Source of the DNA: Mastigias papua
Taxonomy: Eukaryota > Cnidaria > Scyphozoa > Rhizostomeae > Mastigiidae
Assembly (NCBI GenBank): GCA_964019165.1
Contig: OZ025278.1
Span: 13,147,786 to 13,211,785 of the forward strand
Direction: 5' to 3'
Length of the DNA stretch: 64,000 nt
Of this stretch, positions 46,214 through 57,200 are shown piece after piece. A program made the translations under genes and the position numbers. The notes beneath the pieces are model-generated. The model worked only from the letters and a program-made list of their open reading frames with translations, did no database searches and was not told where the DNA came from. The stretch's first letter is position 1. Each line of letters begins with the position of its first letter.

Positions 46214-46440
46214 ACCGGTCGACCAAGCATTAGGAACCATAAGTACAAAAGATACAATGGGACTGTCTCTCGCACCCCTCTCGCAAACCGTCTCTTGCAA
46301 GTCTGCCTGCGCCCATGAATATTGCATTACCATTAGTACCTGACATTAATGACGATTTTGCGTTGATCTTGTTTTACAGTGTCCCCATTTTCCATCGAAA
46401 GCGGTCTTAAAGTTCGTAATATAGCTCAACGCCTACAATA

Positions 46441-46707
46441 CCTGCCAAAAGTCTTGGCACACTGGCTAAGATTTACGCCATAGACGAGTTATAGCATCCC
46501 CTCCTCCAAAAACAATGTTGTATGAAGCAAATTTGAACAAATCGTCGACCAAAAGTGATGCGTGTTTATAAAGCTACTGGTCTTCGCTATCGAATCAACA
46601 TTGTTTGAGGGGGGAAGGAGCTTTATATTTTTATTGGTGTCACGGAGAAGCGGCAGGGGTTGAAAATCCAGACAATTGTGTGGGGTGTTCCAACTATTTT
46701 GGGCAGG
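46441..46707. mobile_element. Mariner-like MITE, about 267 bp
   Basis: Left end CCTGCCAAAAGTCTTGGCAC preceded by TA; the right end in reverse is CCTGCCCAAAATAGTTGGAA (then CACCCC). These resemble Tc1/mariner termini. A second inverted pair lies inside (CCCTCCTCCAAAAACAATGT... / ...ACATTGTTTGAGGGG). Non-coding. Confidence 0.55.
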
Positions 46708-47385
46708 CATTGTCTCAATCTCATATTTAAGGAGAGCAGGTAGAGTGGCAACGATGGATCATACTAAATAGGATTTTCGAGGGTGCTGATTTCATTTTTA
46801 GCAGAATCAGAGCCATATCTCTTCGGGATCATTAGCTTTCGTGTTAATTTGATATCTTTATATGCAGTATATTGACAAAAATTCAGCAAAATGTCTAGAA
46901 ATTTCAACTATACTACAAACGATGTCAAAAATAATTGAAATGCACTGCGATCCTCTCCTCTTCATATTATTAGCAAATTTCCGACATATGGGTAGCATTC
47001 GTGGATAAACAGCAGAGAAAATAAATAAACAAGTTACACGGTTTTATGTCATTGGGGCATGCAAAAATGTGTACATTGCAGTACATTACTAGTACTATTG
47101 ACGTAAGTGTAACTGATGATTAGACCTTATTCTTTATATATCATTAGAATTATGTAGGAAGTTTCGAGTCTGCAACTTTTGGGCTAAAAGAACTGCCTAT
47201 CGAGCAAAATGCACACGCGTACTACGTCCCGTTTTTGTCCTTTTCAACTCTGGTCGCAATTTTACCATATTCCAGAAATCTATAATTTTTGACCTTATTT
47301 TCACCAATCTGGCATTTAGATTTTTCGATCGCTTAGAGCCATGGTATGATATGAAAGATACATGACATACTATGATATGATACGA

Positions 47386-47587
47386 TGTGATAAATTTCCT
47401 ATTCTATTCGGCTTTGATTATAAGAAATTTCGCTTAGAGATTAGGCCATAGTTGCCTTCAAGAGGACTGTATTTTCTTACTAAATCAACAGAACAAAACA
47501 AGCGAATATAAGATTAAAAACACAACAAGCTCTAACAGCGATCTGTCATAAAGGATTAAATAGTCCATTAATTTGAAAATCATCACA
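47386..47587 (-). repeat. 3' LTR of the BEL/Pao element
   Basis: 202 bp, TG...CA on either strand. Same sequence as 52947-53148 with no difference seen. On the element strand it follows the purine tract directly. Confidence 0.93.
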
Positions 47588-47600
47588 CTCTCCCCCCAAA
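47588..47600 (-). other. Polypurine tract of the BEL/Pao element
   Basis: On the minus strand TTTGGGGGGAGAG lies directly before the 3' LTR and right after the gag-pol stop at 47601-47603. This is the usual place for plus-strand priming. Confidence 0.85.
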
Positions 47601-50600
47601 TCAGACGAAGTCCTGATTTTCTGATATGTCCCTAATGTTCTTGATTTTTACGTTTGCAACAGCTGCTGCATCTCGTGTACTTCGACGTAGTGCTTCTGTT
47701 TGATCAGGAATAGTTCCTTTCACATTTGACTCCTCTGCATAAAGTTCTAATAGACACAATCTTTGAATTGGGCGCTCGACTGTATATATTCGATCATTTG
47801 ATACTACCTTCAGCACTGCTCCTCTAATTATACCATCTTTTCCTTCAATTAATCGATCAACTCGTCCCAATTTCCATCTACTTTTTGACACTCCTTCTTG
47901 TTGAATAAGAACAATTGCTCCAGGTTTTAGTGAATTCTTGGTTGTCCGTGAGTTCAAACGATGATGTTCACGAAGGCTTGAAACATACTCGCGATTCCAA
48001 CGTTTCCAAAAATGCTGTAGCTGTTTTTGTAAGTGCTTCCACCTTCGAGTTGCATCAATCTCATTATCACTCTCAGGTTCCTCCCATGCTAATGTTGGTA
48101 TACGACGTCCATGTATCAGATGATTGGGAGTTAGTGCTTCAGGTCCAAATTCTTCGTCCAAGTAGGTTAGAGGGCGATTGTTCAGTGTAGCTTCTACATC
48201 TAACAGGCACTCTTTGAATTCTTTGAAAGATATCTTTGCACGACCTAGGATTTTCATTAAACATGACTTGACAAGGCCAATAAGGCGTTCAAAAAATCCT
48301 CCCCACCACGGTGCTCTTGCGACATTAAACTGCCAATTGATGCCTTTAGACTCTAGGAAATTGTTTACTTCCTCGCTGTTTTTAAGTTTCTTTAACCACT
48401 TGGCAGCCGACTTAAAAGTTTGGGCGTTGTCAGATATTATTCTTGATGGCATACCACGCCTGGTAATGAATGACCTTAAACTCTGCTTGAACGTATTCAC
48501 TGACATATCTGTAGCTGCCTCTATATGAACAGCTCTAGAGGTGGCACATGTGAATAAGGTTATATAGGCCTTAATTGTCTTCCTCCCATTTGAGCAGTAA
48601 AAAGGACCAGCGAAGTCTACCCCAATTGTTTCAAACGCATGTCCTGATTTAACTCTACACTCTGGTAATGCAGATGTGGCGGCTGACGGTAATGGCTTAG
48701 CAGAAAGAATTTTACAACGTTGACAGTTCTTAAGTATCTTTTTTACAACTTGACGTCCTTTAGGTACCCAGTACTTTTGACGTACCTCTGCTAAAGTCGT
48801 AGATACCCCTAAGTGCAAAACTTTACGATGTGCATCTTTAATTACTAATGTAGTGAACAAATGATCACGTGGCAGTAGAATAGGCTTTGATTCAATTTCT
48901 GCATGCTCTAGACGACCATGACATTTAAGAATGCCATCTTCAACTTTCAAATTCAACTGGTTTTGCAGCTGCTGGAAGTTTTCACAAGATTTAGCCTTAC
49001 CTTGTATTTGTTGTATCCAGTTGACTTCTGCTGATCTTGTTTCTTCTATGCTGAGAGTTTTGCTAACTACTCTATCTTTTATTCTTGCATTGTTGACAAA
49101 ACGGTAAACCCAAGCTGTTATCCTAATGACTTTGTGCTGGCTATTGTAACGTTGAAGATCAATAATTGCTTCTAGTCCTTGTGGTGATTTCTCTGCTATT
49201 ACTGCTGTCGCATTTATGTTTCGCTTTTCTGCTTCACTTTCCTCAGTTGACTTTAGTTCAGGCAGTGATGGCCAGTCTCGTTGATCATTAAGCCATGGTG
49301 GTCCTCTCCACCAGAGCTCATTTGAGGCAAGTTGATGAATATGCATTCCCCTTGATGCTATATCAGCTGGATTGTCTTTGGTGTTGACATAGTGCCACTT
49401 AATATTAGATTCTTGGAGGATTTGATCGACTCTTAAACGTACAAACTGTTTCCATTCGCTTTTATTCTTTAACCAACACAACACAGTTTTGCTGTCACTC
49501 CAACCATGTATCTCTGAAAAAGTTGTTCCTTCCAATGCTAACTGAACTTGCTTCAACATTTTTACAAGCATTTGGGCTGCTACAAGCTCCAATCGTGGGA
49601 CTGTCAGTCCTGGTTTTGATACTCTTGATTTAGCTGTTAGCAGTTGGACATAACTTTCACTAGTTTGTGTAATCTGAACGTAAATAACTGCTGCACAGGC
49701 CTTGAAACTTGCATCGGCAAAACCGTGTAGCTTGATATCAAGTATAGGCTCATCTAGGTGCTTGATGACACAACGATTGTGCTGTAGTTTTGGGTGTCGT
49801 TTAATGCTTCTGACCCACGAATCCCATAGCCTTGCTTGATCTGATGGTATCTGTGTGTCCCAGCCTAACCTTTTGAGGCATACTTCATGATAAATGATCT
49901 TTGCTGAGATAGTCACTGGGCTTCCTATCCCTAAAGGATCAAAGATTGATGCTGTTGTCCTTAGAAGTCCTCTTTGAGTTAGGCTGTTTTCATTTTCTAC
50001 AACATGCGAAAAGTTTACTGACATATTATCAGTTGAAGTGTTCCATTGAATTCCTAGCACTTTCGTCATGCTTGCTTCTTCTGTGGCACATATTTCTCTC
50101 AGACTGGGGTCATTGGATTTCCATTTGTGCATTTCGAATTTACCTTCTTTCAATCTCTGCTCCAACTTAATCTTTAGCTCAACAAGCTCTTCAGTAGAAT
50201 TTGATACCCCGACAAAATCATCGCAATACAGGCTTTTTAAAACTTGCTTAACGAATGCTGGATCTGTGTCATATTTCTTTATGTGATGTTGAAGTGTTGC
50301 ATTGAGCAGGAATGGGCTTGGGCCTGCTCCAAATATGACTCTGTTAAAACGTAGCTCTCTTATCTTTGGTGGTTCATCCTTGATACTTTCTACCCAAAGG
50401 AATCGTAAGGCATCTCTATCTTCGGGTACGACTTCAATTTGGAGAAACGCTTTCTTAATGTCACCAATAAGTACTGACTTGTGAAGTCTCACTCTGATTA
50501 ATATGTCGTATAGTAACGGTTGTAATGCCGGTCCAATGTGTAGACAATCGTTTAGAGACCTAGCATACTTTCTCTCTTTAGCAGATGCATCATATACGAT

Positions 50601-52913
50601 TCGTACTTTAGTGGATTCAGCTTGTTCTCGAACAACACAGTGGTGTGGAATGTAGTGTATGCGATCTCCATCAGGTTTTTCTGGAACTGGCTCTATTATT
50701 CCCTGTTCTTCTTGTTGCCTTATGATATTGTCATATTCCTTTAGTAGCTCTGGTTGCTTGCTCATTCGTTTCAGTTGGCTCCTGACTCTTTGCTCTGCTA
50801 GTGTGCGGTTGTCTGGCAGAAAATAGCTTCCTTGTTTCCATGGTAATTTAACGCAATATCGGCCATCTTCATTTTGCTTGATAGAATCTTTGAATTCTGC
50901 ATACATTTCTTCATCATCCTTGATTCCTAGAACGTCTAGGTCCCATAATCTTCTTGAATCTTCTTGTATAGTTGTTTCTTTGTCGATAGCTAGATTGATG
51001 TTCGTTTTTTGTTCTTTAGATTCATATAAGTGACCCATCAAAGTCCACCCTAGTGCTGTTTCCTCTGCTATAGGGTCTCCGTCTTTTCCTTTTCTGATGT
51101 TCCCCATCTTAATATGAGCATAATCTTTCACTCCAAGTATTGCATGTATTGGTAGTGCCTCTTTCACAGATATGTCTGAAAACTTAATATCATGAAGATG
51201 GATGTAGTTTTCCTTTGCTATTTCTGGGTGCACGTTCGGCACTGTTGATAAAACACTAACATTCAGTCTTGCAAATTGTGTCTTGAATTCAGTCTTAGAC
51301 CATTCTCCTATTCCTTGGACTTCTAGCTCATATATTGGACACTGAACATTCATGTCCCCGTTTACTGTTCCGATGACACGCGACTCTTCTCTGCATGGTC
51401 TGATATCTAGCTTTCTAGCATGTTCCCTGCTTACATATGACTGACCACTGCCACTATCCAGTAGTGCACGACACAATATTCCTCCAATTTTTGCTTGGAC
51501 TGTTTGGTAAGCGACTGGACCATTAGTAATATGAAGGCTAGGCTCCTTTTGCAATGTTTTTGCTTTCTTTAAACATATTGAGGTGTGATGGCGTTCGTTA
51601 CAATGTGCACAGTTCCTGGTGCTTCTGCAATCTTTAGAAAGGTGTTTAGTTCCAGTACAGTTATAACAACGGTGGGTGTGTTGTAGAAATGCTTTACGTT
51701 CTTGAGAGCCTTTCAGCTTTGTGCAGTCTGCTGAACAATGCCCTGTATCATTACAGTAGACACAGCTCCTTGTATGACTTGTGGTACTAAGAATAGTTGA
51801 GCTCTCTGATTTTGGCTTTCCTGAGTAAAACCTGGGCGTTTCTCGTTTCCCTGTATCCCTTTCTGCAGGAATTGATTGTATCGGTTCAATGTCTTCGCAG
51901 GCTCTCAAATAATCCCAAAATTTCTCTAGGAATTTATCGAATCCCCATTTTGTCCACTCACGATCTTCTTTTGTGATTTCGTACCTCGCTATTCTGGGTA
52001 GTTTCATGATTGTTTCTTCAACTAAGCATAACACGTGATCTTTATAACCCATCGACTCTAATGATGCATAATTCGTTGCTACTACTTCATAAAACTGTCT
52101 TAGTTTTGGAAGATTTGAAATACTTTGCACCGATTGTATGTCACGAATAGCCTTAATGTGAGCGCTACGTACTTTAGCATCACTTCCATATTCCTTCTGT
52201 AGCCTTTCTATAGCAATTTTATAGTTCTCAGATTTAATAGGAATCCCCTTTATTACTGCTGCTGCTTTTCCTGATAAGTACTCACGTAAATACGAGAATT
52301 TTATAACGTTTTCTAGTTTTCTAGAGTGCACTGCAATGTCGAACTGTTCCCAAAATTCCAACCATCGCAAGGGGTCCCCATCATACTTTGTGATTGGTAA
52401 TTTGATAAGCTTTGCGTCAAGAGGTTTTTTGTCGGTATCAACATCACTCCCCTTTTGTTCTTGCTTTTGGGGCTCGCAGGTTTCTAGCATTTCTTCTACT
52501 ACTGATTGCATATCCAAATAAACATCTAGCCCTACTTCATTCTGGTAGTTTAGCGCTGCTACTTCTTGTGGGGGGTTTCCAGCTTGGATCATTAGAGATT
52601 CTAATTCTGCATTACATTCTCGAAGGGCTTTAATTCTATCACTGATTCTAGCGATTGTCCTCTCAAGTTCCGTTTTCCGTTTACGCCTTAAAACGTCTTT
52701 TAAAGAATCATTCATCATATCTAAAGTAAGTTTAGTTACCTCTTTCTTTTGTTGCGTTTCTTTTATTTTTGCTCCCACTGACTTTATCCCCCATATTTCG
52801 GCCAAATGATCGTTATTCAGCTGCTGAGTTGGTTCCGCTGCATATCCTACGTGTACATCGGGGCCTACGGCGCCTGTCGTTTCAGTTTCATTGCGTTCTT
52901 CGCCTTCTATCAT
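47601..52913 (-). CDS. BEL/Pao gag-pol polyprotein, 1770 aa, intact
   Basis: One open frame starting at ATG 52911-52913, about 33 bases inside the 5' LTR. Order of domains: N-terminal coiled-coil and DUF1759-like gag region (KYDGDPLRWLEFWEQF near residue 180); three Cys/His knuckles (CVYCNDTGHCSADC near 382, then CYNC and CAHC boxes); aspartic protease (LLDSGSGQSYVS near 485); reverse transcriptase with YCDDFVG near 899; RNase H region (WSDSKTVLCWL near 1142); integrase zinc-binding HHCC segment (about 1360-1400); integrase core with GVDFAGPF near 1428, the second Asp in DNAQTF near 1496 and Glu in WWGGFFERLIG near 1540; a C-terminal chromatin/DNA-binding-like domain near 1660-1700. All are typical of BEL/Pao. 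The length and unbroken frame indicate a potentially competent copy. Gag and pol are fused without a frameshift, as is common in this group. Confidence 0.95.
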   Translation of the reverse strand: MIEGEERNETETTGAVGPDVHVGYAAEPTQQLNNDHLAEIWGIKSVGAKIKETQQKKEVTKLTLDMMNDSLKDVLRRKRKTELERTIARISDRIKALRECNAELESLMIQAGNPPQEVAALNYQNEVGLDVYLDMQSVVEEMLETCEPQKQEQKGSDVDTDKKPLDAKLIKLPITKYDGDPLRWLEFWEQFDIAVHSRKLENVIKFSYLREYLSGKAAAVIKGIPIKSENYKIAIERLQKEYGSDAKVRSAHIKAIRDIQSVQSISNLPKLRQFYEVVATNYASLESMGYKDHVLCLVEETIMKLPRIARYEITKEDREWTKWGFDKFLEKFWDYLRACEDIEPIQSIPAERDTGKRETPRFYSGKPKSESSTILSTTSHTRSCVYCNDTGHCSADCTKLKGSQERKAFLQHTHRCYNCTGTKHLSKDCRSTRNCAHCNERHHTSICLKKAKTLQKEPSLHITNGPVAYQTVQAKIGGILCRALLDSGSGQSYVSREHARKLDIRPCREESRVIGTVNGDMNVQCPIYELEVQGIGEWSKTEFKTQFARLNVSVLSTVPNVHPEIAKENYIHLHDIKFSDISVKEALPIHAILGVKDYAHIKMGNIRKGKDGDPIAEETALGWTLMGHLYESKEQKTNINLAIDKETTIQEDSRRLWDLDVLGIKDDEEMYAEFKDSIKQNEDGRYCVKLPWKQGSYFLPDNRTLAEQRVRSQLKRMSKQPELLKEYDNIIRQQEEQGIIEPVPEKPDGDRIHYIPHHCVVREQAESTKVRIVYDASAKERKYARSLNDCLHIGPALQPLLYDILIRVRLHKSVLIGDIKKAFLQIEVVPEDRDALRFLWVESIKDEPPKIRELRFNRVIFGAGPSPFLLNATLQHHIKKYDTDPAFVKQVLKSLYCDDFVGVSNSTEELVELKIKLEQRLKEGKFEMHKWKSNDPSLREICATEEASMTKVLGIQWNTSTDNMSVNFSHVVENENSLTQRGLLRTTASIFDPLGIGSPVTISAKIIYHEVCLKRLGWDTQIPSDQARLWDSWVRSIKRHPKLQHNRCVIKHLDEPILDIKLHGFADASFKACAAVIYVQITQTSESYVQLLTAKSRVSKPGLTVPRLELVAAQMLVKMLKQVQLALEGTTFSEIHGWSDSKTVLCWLKNKSEWKQFVRLRVDQILQESNIKWHYVNTKDNPADIASRGMHIHQLASNELWWRGPPWLNDQRDWPSLPELKSTEESEAEKRNINATAVIAEKSPQGLEAIIDLQRYNSQHKVIRITAWVYRFVNNARIKDRVVSKTLSIEETRSAEVNWIQQIQGKAKSCENFQQLQNQLNLKVEDGILKCHGRLEHAEIESKPILLPRDHLFTTLVIKDAHRKVLHLGVSTTLAEVRQKYWVPKGRQVVKKILKNCQRCKILSAKPLPSAATSALPECRVKSGHAFETIGVDFAGPFYCSNGRKTIKAYITLFTCATSRAVHIEAATDMSVNTFKQSLRSFITRRGMPSRIISDNAQTFKSAAKWLKKLKNSEEVNNFLESKGINWQFNVARAPWWGGFFERLIGLVKSCLMKILGRAKISFKEFKECLLDVEATLNNRPLTYLDEEFGPEALTPNHLIHGRRIPTLAWEEPESDNEIDATRRWKHLQKQLQHFWKRWNREYVSSLREHHRLNSRTTKNSLKPGAIVLIQQEGVSKSRWKLGRVDRLIEGKDGIIRGAVLKVVSNDRIYTVERPIQRLCLLELYAEESNVKGTIPDQTEALRRSTRDAAAVANVKIKNIRDISENQDFV

Positions 52914-52928
52914 TCTGGCGAATCCGGC

Positions 52929-52946
52929 TCGGTTTGACCACTTTTG
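52929..52946 (-). other. Candidate tRNA primer-binding site of the BEL/Pao element
   Basis: On the minus strand, AAAAG after the 5' LTR is followed by TGGTCAAACCGAGCC. This begins with TGG, complementary to a tRNA CCA end, and the plus strand reads like a tRNA 3' end (CCGGCTCGGTTTGACCA). I cannot say which tRNA. Confidence 0.6.
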
Positions 52947-53148
52947 TGTGATAAATTTCCTATTCTATTCGGCTTTGATTATAAGAAATTTCGCTTAGAG
53001 ATTAGGCCATAGTTGCCTTCAAGAGGACTGTATTTTCTTACTAAATCAACAGAACAAAACAAGCGAATATAAGATTAAAAACACAACAAGCTCTAACAGC
53101 GATCTGTCATAAAGGATTAAATAGTCCATTAATTTGAAAATCATCACA
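52947..53148 (-). repeat. 5' LTR of the BEL/Pao element
   Basis: 202 bp, the same sequence as 47386-47587. It would hold promoter and polyadenylation signals for the element; no specific box is claimed. Confidence 0.93.
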
Positions 53149-53660
53149 ACGATATGATATGATATATGATATGATATGATATGATATGATATGATATGAT
53201 ATGATATGATATGATATGATATGATATGATATGATATGATATGATATGATATGATATGATATGATATGATATGATATGATATGATTGATATGATATGATA
53301 TGATATGATATGATATGATATGATATGATATAATTTGATATGATTGATATGATATGATGTGATATGAAATGATGTGATATGATATGGCATGATACGATAT
53401 GATATAATTTGATATGATTGATATGATATGATGTGATATGAAATGATGTGATATGATATGGCATGATACGATGTGATATGATATGAAATGATGTGATATG
53501 ATACGATATGATATGATATAATATGATATGATTGATATGATATGATGTGATATGAAATGATGTGATATGATATGGCATGATACGATGTGATATGATACGA
53601 TATAATATATGGTATATGATGTCCTATGATGTGATACGATATGATATTATATATATGATT
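53149..53660. repeat. (GATAT)n satellite with higher-order variants
   Basis: Pentamer GATAT/ATATG arrays, first nearly pure (53149-53284). Then an approximately 120-base higher-order unit repeats with GATTGATATG, GATGTGATATGAAATGATGT and GGCATGATACGAT variants. The short continuation at 47343-47385 shows the BEL element split this array. Ile/Ser/Tyr/His open frames here are artefacts. Confidence 0.92.
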
Positions 53661-54248
53661 CTATTTCATTTTATTTTTGTTTATGATATTCATACAGCGC
53701 AAAACATTCATTTAAACTGTTTTACAATGTGCCCTGTTAATATAAAAACTTACAAATGAAAAGAAAGTATCTAAGTCTACATGTAAAGCTAAAATAAAAC
53801 TACAATCAGTACAACCCATAAACAAATTGCATAAAAATTGTATACATGATCAGGCATATGCTAGATATGATATGAGAGAGAGAACTAGGTAATTGCGAGG
53901 TTTGCTCTACTTGTATTGAAAGTTTTCAAAGTAGGGGACAATTTAGGTTCTAAGCTGAGACAATTCCACATTTTCTCGCCTTTATATAAGAAGAATTTTT
54001 GGCCATTTGCAAATTTTCGCCTAGGAATTTCTAAATCAGATCTAGTATTACGTAATTCTCTCCTACTTGTATCAGATAGTCTTGAGAACATTCCTGTAAG
54101 GTACATGGGAGCCAGATCATTTATAGATTTGTATACCATATACAGATAGTACATTATTGAGACAGCTTATGGAGAGTAGCTTTCAAATAGCCGCGAAAAT
54201 TATTATTGACAACATCTACGACCAAATTTGTGCCTACTTTCGCTGTGC
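53661..54248. other. Intergenic DNA 3' of SLC17 copy C
   Basis: Holds a LINE fragment (53885-54154) and the 3' flank of copy C. Nothing else recognised. Confidence 0.4.
53885..54154 (-). mobile_element. LINE reverse transcriptase C-terminal fragment
   Basis: A frame of 89 codons reads VYKSINDLAPMYLTGMFSRL, LRNTRSDLEIPRRKFANGQK, FFLYKGEKMWNCL. This is the typical C-terminal segment of CR1/Jockey-type reverse transcriptases (compare ...GLAPQYMSDLF... and YRGAKTWNSLP at 32961-33785 in this window). Only the 3' end remains; it lies about 95 bases beyond the stop of SLC17 copy C. Confidence 0.7.
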
Positions 54249-57200
54249 TTAAGTTTGTATTAACTCTGCATTGCTATGCTCATCATCACAACTCCCTTCC
54301 TCCTGCGTACGACTCCATTGCTGCTCATCGCCGGACCCAAATGCTAAGAAGAATATTCCTCCGAATGCAGATACAGCGGAAGATATGTAGAAAACTTTCT
54401 GCCACTGCTCCCTTGTCGACTGAAACAAAATGTGAAAAATTGCAAGAGGCTATCTTTAATCTCGCTATACCATAATAACTGGTCGGCACCAAAGATGAAA
54501 AACAAAGTACTAAAACTTTTTGTTTTGAAACAGTTCTGCTATGAAACACTAACTCCTTTACTGGCTACCTGCAAACGAGACAAAATGTGGTTTCCCAAGA
54601 TCAGAGATCGATAATTAACCTAGTTTAACATTAATTACTAATTTCGGTATCAGGGTATTTTTTCTTTATTTTTACAGTTTTACGTCTTCTCCTTTCATAT
54701 AGTTTCAAAGAGTACTTAAATCTTTGCCTTTGTAACTTAAATAATAAGTTAAAGACTAAGAGCAAGCAGGAGCAAGCGCAGTTGCTATCTTATGCTGCTT
54801 GGTCATAGAAAAAATACAGCTTAAATAATAGACAAAACTCAGCGGTGGATATTAGGGGGGCTAGGGGGCAATATGACCCCTGGAGTAAATTAGCCGCATT
54901 CTGGCATAAAGTGGGACAATTCTAGGAACAAACGTATGGCTAGCAGGCAACTTTATTTTACAAAAGTGAGCAAATTCACCACCTTTGCCCTCTTAAAGAT
55001 TTGCAAAAATCAATCACTGGAGAAAGTGTTTGGTAAATTCTCTCCAAAGCCTAGGGATATATTTGGGATGAACATATTGCCAAAGAAACCTAAGAGCTAT
55101 CTATTTGCATGAAAACTCTGCATGTTATTAAAGTCAAAAGTTCAAAATTTGGAATTAAAGACCTAGGTTTCCTAGAGCCCTGTGATTTCGAACTCTTTTC
55201 CTGATGAGATAAAATACCCGCAAACAAATTATTCTCAGAAAACTAAGGGACTGGTCATTATCAATGCCTGGGACCGGGGCGGAAGACATTGCGATGAGGC
55301 ATGCAACTCTTTAGGTCAAAATGTTGGATCATGAAACCAAAATTATAACAGCTCTTGAGGTATCAATTTTTATGGCTGCTTAGAAATACATGGTAATAGA
55401 GAAAACATGTAATATACAGAACAAAACTTCTTTAGTACAAACTACAAAGTTTGAGACCTTTTGTAGATTTTTTGATGGGGTCTGAAAGCAGGACTCGACG
55501 TCTGGATGGGTTACAACTTTTGTAAGAGAAATATCACTTTTCATCCCGTCCCATTCCCAGGCAGCCATAAATAATGACCAGTCCCTAATGTGACTGCATG
55601 ACCTGCAGCAAGTGGCAGCGTATTCCATGATGAAATTTCTATAGCTGTATGTTAGTATGTATCAGTAATCAGTACTGCAGTATTTTAATAGAAACAATAA
55701 AGATGGTTAATATTATTGTTTTTATTATAAGTTTATGAAAGTTGAGCAAAGCAACCAAGCGCGCTTTCTTGAAACCGAAAGGAAAATCTTCAACTTCGAA
55801 GTAATCTATGAACATTCTCAATCTCTTCCTACCATAATAATTGATCAGCACCAAAGCTAACATAAAAAGTGCTAAAAACATTTGGCTTGCAACCAGGTAA
55901 TTAATTAACTGCTCTTTCACTTGCTACCCTTAAAATGAGGCTGAATGCGTTCTTGAAAGATCAGAATTCGAGCTCCTAAATTGGTAGTACTAATGCCCTA
56001 GCATAGATGACGTGGCTACGAACCCCAGTCTCTGTGATCCATCCTACAGTTAGTGGTGAGAAAATCCCAGCCACTGTTCCACCTGCATTTGTGATCCCGA
56101 ATAGAAGACCAGCGAATGTTGGCGATATATCCATATCATTTATACAAGGACCAGAGTTGCACGAACCAAGTAATCCACTTGCAATAGCCAGTATAGCAAC
56201 AGCCGCGCTTGATGAACACCCGACATAACCAACTGCAACTAGCAACAGCGATGTTGGGAAAAAGGCTGAAACGAGTTGAGTTAATACACATTGTTAGCAG
56301 AAATTTGCAAAATAAAGCTATTTCTTACATTATCATTATATATTCATATTTCTAAATGATATCCCTTCAGAAATTAAAAGAACTTACAAATATATCAAAC
56401 TAATGATGAAAACCAAAATATAAAGATTGAATGTTAGCTAGCATTGGATTCAACTCTGACCTTCCTAGGAGTCGCGGTTTATCTAGGGTGTAGTTTCATT
56501 GGCTTACACTTTCAGATCATGCAAAATATGTAGAGCAGAGATTCCTATTTCGATATAAAATCACTGTTGACTTCTATTTCTATTTATTTATCGATAAAGA
56601 AGTCATCAAAAAAGGTTAAAGCTTGAGGCTCAAATCGGGCGAGAATTCAGAAACAGTTAAGGCCACCGCAAACGGCTGGTTTTGTCCTTCAAAGACGAAA
56701 ATTTTTGTCTTTCAAAAACGAAGATTTCTGTCTTTGGCCTTTTAAGGACATAAAAATCTACCGTGTGCGTTACCCAAAGATAAAGATTTTTGCCTTTCAA
56801 AAACAGTCTTTGAGATTATACATATTGAATCTCCAAGACCGTCTTTGAAAGAAAAAAATCATGGGTACATGCACCTTCGAATCCGAAGACAAACATCTTC
56901 ATCTTTGAAAGACAAAAATCTGCCGTGTGCGGTATGCTTTAAGAAACACAGGCAGGCTGAAATTCCAAAATACAATTGACATGTTCATCCTTTAAAGATA
57001 ATTTACTTTGTACACAAATTGCAAATTGAAAGTTAAGTTTCTGTAATCCATTAGAATGTTGAATTTCTTTCTGATTCAAATTCAGGTCCCAACCGCAGTG
57101 CGAAACTCCAGTACATAAGGTGGTTCTATTGGAAAACTGAAGAACTTAAAGAAATATTTAAGAAACATTTACTGCTGGATTTGACAAAATATTATGAAAC

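Larger units (their letters stand above)
46125..47385. other. 5' flank of SLC17 copy B and intergenic DNA
   Basis: Contains the E-box pair, a mariner-like inverted-repeat element (46441-46707) and the left edge of the GATAT satellite that received the BEL insertion. No exon or gene recognised elsewhere. Confidence 0.4.
47386..53148 (-). mobile_element. Full-length BEL/Pao LTR retrotransposon, 5763 bp
   Basis: Direct 202-bp LTRs at both ends, identical by eye, begin TG and end CA. The 4-bp sequence ACGA flanks both sides (47382-47385 and 53149-53152) as the target duplication. Read on the minus strand: 5' LTR, primer-binding site, one 1770-codon gag-pol frame without stop or frameshift, purine tract, 3' LTR. 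No envelope-like frame is present. Identical LTRs and an open frame indicate a very recent insertion and possibly an active copy. It sits in a (GATAT)n satellite between SLC17 copies B and C. Confidence 0.95.

Noticed and set aside
53046..53578. Open frames rich in SYHII on the minus strand
   Set aside because: Direct translation of the GATAT satellite in a stop-poor frame.
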